Assembly (NCBI GenBank): GCA_963775295.1
Contig: CAVZIK010000006.1
Coordinates: 806,001-870,000, forward strand
Reading direction: 5' to 3'
Source: JAMDEO01 sp963775295
GTDB taxonomy: Bacteria; Actinomycetota; Thermoleophilia; RBG-16-64-13
Length of the DNA stretch: 64,000 nt
Shown here piece after piece: positions 60,175-64,000 of the stretch (positions within the stretch are counted from its first letter, which is position 1; each line of letters opens with the position of its first letter). The position numbers and the translations under genes were made by a program. Under the pieces are notes generated by a model, which was not told where the DNA came from, ran no database searches, and saw only the letters and a list, made by a program, of their open reading frames with translations.

Positions 60175-61077
60175 TTACTCGTTCGCCCGGAAATACCGGC
60201 TCCACTTGGCGTCGACCCGAGCTTGGATCTCGGCGATCTGTTCTTCTGTGAGGATCTTGAAGCGCGATTGGCTCTTCAGATAATCCCTCACTGGCACGAG
60301 CTGTCGCTTCTGTAGGAGCTTCTCCGAGGCCCCGGTAAGCCTAAACGCGCCGTTCTCAACTTCATACAGATCGAAATATCCGCTCTCCACCGCAAGCCGG
60401 CCGACCTTGATCGCGTACCGCGTGTCCATGCCCCACCCTGGCGGACAGGGTGTATGAATATGGATGTACTTCGTGCCGCGAAGGGAGACGGCCTTCTTGA
60501 TCTTGTCGTAGAGGTCAAGAGGATAGCTAGCGGAGGCCGTGGCCACATAGTCGATCCCATGTGCGGCCATGATGGCCGGGACGTCCTTCTTCTGCTGCTG
60601 CTTTCCCTTGATGGGCGTGTTCGAGGTGAGGGCTCCTTGGGGAGTGGTGCCTGAGCGCTGCACCCCGGTATTCATGTAGCCCTCGTTGTCGTAGCATATA
60701 AAGAGGAAGTCGTCTCCGCGCTCGGCCGCCCCGGAGAGGGCCTGGATGCCTATGTCACTGGTACCGCCGTCACCCGCCCAGCCCACGACCTTGATGTGTT
60801 CCTTGCCCTGGGCCTTGAGAGACTCCAGCACGCCGGTGGCCGCCGACGCGGTGGATGCGAAGGTCACATTCAGGCAGGGGAGCTTGGTGGCGGCGATGGG
60901 AAAGAGCCCCTGCAGCACGGTAAGACAGCTGGGCGGCACGACGAGGATCGTGTCCGGCCCCAGGGCCTTGAGGCCGATGCGGTAGGCGATGCTCAGACCG
61001 CAGCCGGTGCATGCCCGATTGCCCGGATGGACATATTCTTCTTTGGGGAGCGTGAGGATTGTGGTCTTGGTCTGCAT
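60175..61077 (-). CDS. porB: 2-oxoacid:ferredoxin oxidoreductase beta subunit
   Basis: 300 residues. The TPP-binding motif GDGGTSDIGIQALSGAAERG ... YDNEGYMNTGVQ and CTGCG for the 4Fe-4S cluster are present. It pairs with the alpha subunit upstream and makes acyl-CoA, CO2 and reduced ferredoxin from a 2-oxoacid. Pyruvate or branched-chain specificity cannot be separated. Last gene of porCDAB on the minus strand. Confidence 0.93.
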   Translation of the reverse strand: MQTKTTILTLPKEEYVHPGNRACTGCGLSIAYRIGLKALGPDTILVVPPSCLTVLQGLFPIAATKLPCLNVTFASTASAATGVLESLKAQGKEHIKVVGWAGDGGTSDIGIQALSGAAERGDDFLFICYDNEGYMNTGVQRSGTTPQGALTSNTPIKGKQQQKKDVPAIMAAHGIDYVATASASYPLDLYDKIKKAVSLRGTKYIHIHTPCPPGWGMDTRYAIKVGRLAVESGYFDLYEVENGAFRLTGASEKLLQKRQLVPVRDYLKSQSRFKILTEEQIAEIQARVDAKWSRYFRANE

Positions 61078-61088
61078 GGAAGGCCCTC

Positions 61089-62288
61089 CTAGAGCTTGAT
61101 CCCTATCCAGTTGGGACCTTCTTCGAGCGTGCCGGTCATGACGGCGCGCAAAGTGTCTGTGAGGTCAGCGGTCCTGATTTCGCGTCCCCCGATCCCGGCG
61201 ATCATGCCCTTGACGACCGGAGCCCGGCTCTTGTCCTGAAGGTGCTCGTACAGGGCAGCCTTGAGATCGGAACAAAGTGCGCCTTCGTACCCGTAGGAGA
61301 GTGCCTTCTCGATAGCGATTACCCCGCGTGCATGCTTCAGCGCTTCAGCCAGTTCCCGATCCGGGAAGGGCCGATACAGTCTGACCCCGAGGACGCCTAG
61401 CCTGAGCCCCTCGTTTCTCAGAGTGTCCACGACATCACGAAGCTGATAGGTCAGCGAACCGAGGCCGACGACTATGTACTCCGCGTCATCGCAACGGTAG
61501 GGTTCCAAGAGGGCATCCCCCCCTCGACCGAAGATCTCCTTGAACGCGTCCTCTGTCTGCTGGGCTATTTGGAGGGTGTTCCGGAGATCCTCCTGTAGCA
61601 GATAGCGGATCTCCATGTACCCGTGCGCCATCTCTCCCGTGACGTCCATTCGGGGGTCGGGGAGCGTAACCGTGTTGAGGTTCGCCGGATTACTCGGATC
61701 CAAGGCGTACGCGGGTTTGAAGGGTTTCAGAAAGCGTGCGACCTGCTTCTCTTCCGGCACCTCGAAGGGCATATAAGTGTGCGAAAGCAGATAACCGTCG
61801 TAGCAGACCATCACGGGAATACTGACGGCTTCAGCGATAGAAAAAGCTTTGAGGACGCTGTCGATGATCTGTTGGTGGTCGCAGGCGTACATTTGGATCC
61901 AGCCCGTGTCGCGTTGCGAGATGGAATCTTGATGGTCATTCCAGATGTTCCAAGGTGCACCCACGGCGCGGTTCACCACGCACATGACGATGGGGAGACG
62001 GGCCCCCGCGGCCCAATGGACCTGTTCGTGCATATACAGCAGCCCGTTCGCGCTGGTGGCGGTGAACGCCCGCGCGCCCGCGGAGCTGGCCGCGATACAG
62101 ACCGCCAGCGCAGAGTGTTCGCTTTCGACCGGGACGTACCTTGCCTGCATCTCGCCGCTCTCGATGAGTTCGGAGAGTTTTTCGGTGAGGGGGGTTTGCG
62201 GCGTGATGGGATAGGCCGCGATGACCTGGGCTCCGGCCAGTTTGACCCCGAGTGCAGCTGCTACATTTCCGTTTTCGATTATGTGCAT
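61089..62288 (-). CDS. porA: 2-oxoacid:ferredoxin oxidoreductase alpha subunit
   Basis: 399 residues, matching the usual ~390. Motifs: QVIAAYPITPQTPLTEKLSE, SSAGARAFTATSANGLLYMH, RAVGAPWNIWNDHQDSISQR, and C-terminal VVGLGSLTYQLRDVVDTLRN. I chose ATG 62288 after GAAGGA; the open frame extends to 62552 without resemblance. It overlaps the end of porD by 10 nt. Confidence 0.93.
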   Translation of the reverse strand: MHIIENGNVAAALGVKLAGAQVIAAYPITPQTPLTEKLSELIESGEMQARYVPVESEHSALAVCIAASSAGARAFTATSANGLLYMHEQVHWAAGARLPIVMCVVNRAVGAPWNIWNDHQDSISQRDTGWIQMYACDHQQIIDSVLKAFSIAEAVSIPVMVCYDGYLLSHTYMPFEVPEEKQVARFLKPFKPAYALDPSNPANLNTVTLPDPRMDVTGEMAHGYMEIRYLLQEDLRNTLQIAQQTEDAFKEIFGRGGDALLEPYRCDDAEYIVVGLGSLTYQLRDVVDTLRNEGLRLGVLGVRLYRPFPDRELAEALKHARGVIAIEKALSYGYEGALCSDLKAALYEHLQDKSRAPVVKGMIAGIGGREIRTADLTDTLRAVMTGTLEEGPNWIGIKL

Positions 62289-62626
62289 GGCCTGGGTCCT
62301 TCGTCTGAGCATGCCTTGGGCTCGTCGTCGCCCTCGTGACGGACGGCCTCGTCTACCATGGTGATGGCCTTGGTAGGGCATTCTTCCGCGCAGATGCCGC
62401 AGCCCTTGCAGTACTCGTAGTCGATCGCAGGTGGAATGCTGCGCGAAATCACGTTGTCGGGACAGTACAGCCAGCAGATGAAGCAGGCCTCGGCTTTGCG
62501 TTTGGCCGGCGTACAGAGGTCGGTGTTGATGACCGGGCGTTGCACGCGCCACGACCCCGTCTTACCGCCGTCGCCGGGGCCGGACTCGCTATGTGATGTC
62601 TTGTATCGATATTCCCTAGTGCCCAT
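62279..62626 (-). CDS. porD: 2-oxoacid:ferredoxin oxidoreductase delta (ferredoxin) subunit
   Basis: 115 residues with two 4Fe-4S motifs: ACFICWLYCP (preceded by an extra Cys in CTPAKRK) and CKGCGICAEECP. The tail after the second cluster is charged. The start overlaps the porC stop by 1 nt (TAATG). It carries electrons from the TPP site to external ferredoxin. Confidence 0.93.
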   Translation of the reverse strand: MGTREYRYKTSHSESGPGDGGKTGSWRVQRPVINTDLCTPAKRKAEACFICWLYCPDNVISRSIPPAIDYEYCKGCGICAEECPTKAITMVDEAVRHEGDDEPKACSDEGPRPCT

Positions 62627-63177
62627 TACGCGTCTTTCACGATGGTCTTCTCATAGGTGAGCTTGGCCGCGAGCGCGTTGGCTTCTGGGTTCTTGGCCTT
62701 GAATTCGGCTCGTATCTCCGCTAGGACCAGAGCGAACGGGGCGACGTCACACGCGCGGCAGAGTGCCCCGATGATTCCGGAGTTGACCCTACCCTGGGGC
62801 AGCCCCGCCTCCACAGACAGAGCCGTGACGTCGGCCACGGCCAGCCGCATGCCTTCGAAGTCGTAGCCCTCGAGGGCTCTGGGGGTGTTCAGCACGATAA
62901 GTCCGCCGTCTTTGAGCCCACCCGTGACGTCCACCTCGGTCAGCAGGAGGTGGTCCAGCACGACCACGACGTCGGGGGTCTCGATGGGGGAAAGGTCGTA
63001 TATCTTGTCCTTGGCTATCTTGAGGGAGGTGAAGATAGGGGCGCCGCGACGCTCGGTGCCAAAAGTCGGAGCCATGACCACCCCCGTGTAGCCGGACTTG
63101 AACGCGGCGGTGGCGAATATCTTCGCCGCTGTGATCGCCCCCTGTCCGCCCCTGCCGTGCCATCGTATTTCGATCAT
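62626..63177 (-). CDS. porC: 2-oxoacid:ferredoxin oxidoreductase gamma subunit
   Basis: 183 residues: MIEIRWHGRGGQGAITAAKI at the N-terminus, MAPTFGTERRGAPIFTSLKI, and VVVLDHLLLTEVDVTGGLKD. First gene of porCDAB, a gene order found for pyruvate and 2-oxoisovalerate ferredoxin oxidoreductases in anaerobic bacteria and archaea. ATG 63177 has AGGAAG 6 bases before it. The divergent crotonase gene starts 99 bp away. Confidence 0.93.
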   Translation of the reverse strand: MIEIRWHGRGGQGAITAAKIFATAAFKSGYTGVVMAPTFGTERRGAPIFTSLKIAKDKIYDLSPIETPDVVVVLDHLLLTEVDVTGGLKDGGLIVLNTPRALEGYDFEGMRLAVADVTALSVEAGLPQGRVNSGIIGALCRACDVAPFALVLAEIRAEFKAKNPEANALAAKLTYEKTIVKDA

Positions 63178-63276
63178 GCGGTTCTTCCTACTGTGTCGTA
63201 TCGCGCGTGCGAGGTATTCTACTTCGTCTGCGGCATCTTTGCGGCCAATAAGGACGTGGGAGGTTGGTGAGTCGGC

Positions 63277-64000
63277 ATGTACGTGGAGTTGAAGAAGGAT
63301 GAGACGGTCGCGCTGCTTACCATCAACCGTCCTGAGGCGCTCAACGCTATGAACGCCACAATGCTTGCCGAGCTTGGTGAGGCCATCGCGCAGGTGGAGA
63401 GCGATGACGGGGTCCGGGTGCTGGTCATAACCGGTACCGGCAAGGCTTTCGTGGCTGGCGCGGACATCGCCCACATGCGCTATTTTTCTCCCCAGGAGGC
63501 GATGGAATGGTCATTTCTGGGACAGAGGACGCTCGGTAAACTTCAGAACATGACCAAGCCGGTGATTGCGGCGGTGAATGGCTATGCTCTCGGCGGCGGC
63601 ACCGAACTGGCCGCGGCTTGTGACATCAGGGTGGCCTCGGATAGGGCGGTGTTCGGACAACCGGAAGTCAAGTTGGGCATGATCGCTGGATTTGGCGGCA
63701 CCCAGAGACTGACCAGGCTAATCGGCCCGGGTAGAGCCAAAGAGATGCTCTTCACCGGAGACCACTACGACGCGGAAGCGGCACTTAGGATGGGTCTGGT
63801 CAACGAGGTCGTTCCGGCGGATGAGCTGCTGAGGTACTGCCTAGACATGGCGAAGAGGATCGCCGGCAGAGGTCCTCGGTCGGTCGGCCTCAGCAAGCAG
63901 GCGGTGAACCAGGGCCAGGACCTGGCTCTCGAGGAGGCCCTTGCTCTAGAATCGGCTCTCTATGCCGAGGTGTTTTCTACCGACGAACCCCGCACGGGGT
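63277..64000 (+). CDS. enoyl-CoA hydratase (crotonase), 3' partial
   Basis: The frame is open to the end of the window; 241 codons are visible of about 260. It has VLVITGTGKAFVAGADIAHM, ALGGGTELAAACDIRVASDR and FGQPEVKLGMIAGFGGTQRL; both catalytic Glu (GTEL and QPEV) are present, as is the oxyanion hole. It hydrates crotonyl-CoA-type substrates in fatty-acid or amino-acid-derived acyl-CoA breakdown, or in butyrate formation. It is divergent from porCDAB. Confidence 0.93.
   Translation, partial: MYVELKKDETVALLTINRPEALNAMNATMLAELGEAIAQVESDDGVRVLVITGTGKAFVAGADIAHMRYFSPQEAMEWSFLGQRTLGKLQNMTKPVIAAVNGYALGGGTELAAACDIRVASDRAVFGQPEVKLGMIAGFGGTQRLTRLIGPGRAKEMLFTGDHYDAEAALRMGLVNEVVPADELLRYCLDMAKRIAGRGPRSVGLSKQAVNQGQDLALEEALALESALYAEVFSTDEPRTG

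Noticed and set aside
1..64000. CRISPR arrays, insertion sequences, rRNA genes
   Set aside because: No regularly spaced repeats, no transposase motifs and no rRNA-like sequence were seen.

Overview
The window is a high-GC chromosome segment with densely packed genes, short GTGA/ATGA overlaps, many GTG and TTG starts, and clear Shine-Dalgarno sites. The gene content points to an anaerobic or facultative member of the Actinomycetota, probably an uncultured Coriobacteriia/Geothermincolia/Thermoleophilia-like lineage. The signs are lipoproteins with Thr/Ser-rich linkers, a DUF2254 membrane protein, a SpoIIE/RsbW/STAS partner-switching locus, a ferredoxin-dependent 2-oxoacid oxidoreductase (porCDAB), and several molybdenum or tungsten enzymes. 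The lineage is inferred from gene content only; there is no rRNA or marker gene in the window.

Layout. Positions 1-4510 hold the 3' end of an IPT/TIG plus beta-propeller surface protein, then a serpin and a coupled lipoprotein. Positions 5400-12900 hold a Na+/Ca2+ exchanger, a decayed sensor fragment, a PAS-GGDEF diguanylate cyclase, a small membrane protein, a DUF169 protein and a CoA-disulfide-reductase/rhodanese fusion. Positions 13000-16500 hold a TetR regulator and an MFS transporter that share a perfect 38-bp palindrome, flanked by an MFS remnant and a nitrilase-superfamily hydrolase. Positions 16500-17700 are a graveyard containing a frameshifted second serpin and a broken lipoprotein. 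Positions 17800-25730 hold a GIN-domain surface protein, citrate synthase, a DUF2254 protein, a CPA2-type antiporter and a fused glucosylglycerol-phosphate synthase/phosphatase.

Positions 26180-31544 hold a MOP-type molybdenum aldehyde oxidoreductase, followed by a flavin/iron-sulfur dicluster protein and a 65-aa two-CxxC protein; this matches a redox gene neighbourhood known from Desulfovibrio (DVU_1557 family). Positions 31754-40056 are a signalling island: a hybrid histidine kinase, a 1286-aa protein with an RsbW-like ATPase at one end and a SpoIIE phosphatase at the other, two STAS proteins, a separate RsbW-like kinase and a small membrane protein. Positions 40177-42350 hold pstS and a divergent PhoB-like regulator with a pho-box-like array between them.

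Positions 44850-49356 hold an aldo/keto reductase with two 4Fe-4S motifs, an AthL-like (pyrogallol transhydroxylase family) molybdopterin enzyme with no iron-sulfur subunit beside it, and a Cys-rich small protein. Positions 49597-53660 are a MacAB-like export operon. Positions 53676-56853 hold small stress and regulatory proteins, then the remains of a tungsten aldehyde ferredoxin oxidoreductase in front of an intact MoaD-like gene. Positions 57083-64000 hold a thiolase-like protein without the catalytic Cys, its zinc-ribbon/OB partner, a threonine/serine dehydratase, porCDAB on the opposite strand, and a crotonase cut by the window end. Together the last block suggests ferredoxin-linked 2-oxoacid and acyl-CoA metabolism. 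The most unusual features are the Cys-less thiolase block, the AthL-like locus, the dual-function partner-switch protein, the dicluster/DVU_1557 locus and the palindromic operator.
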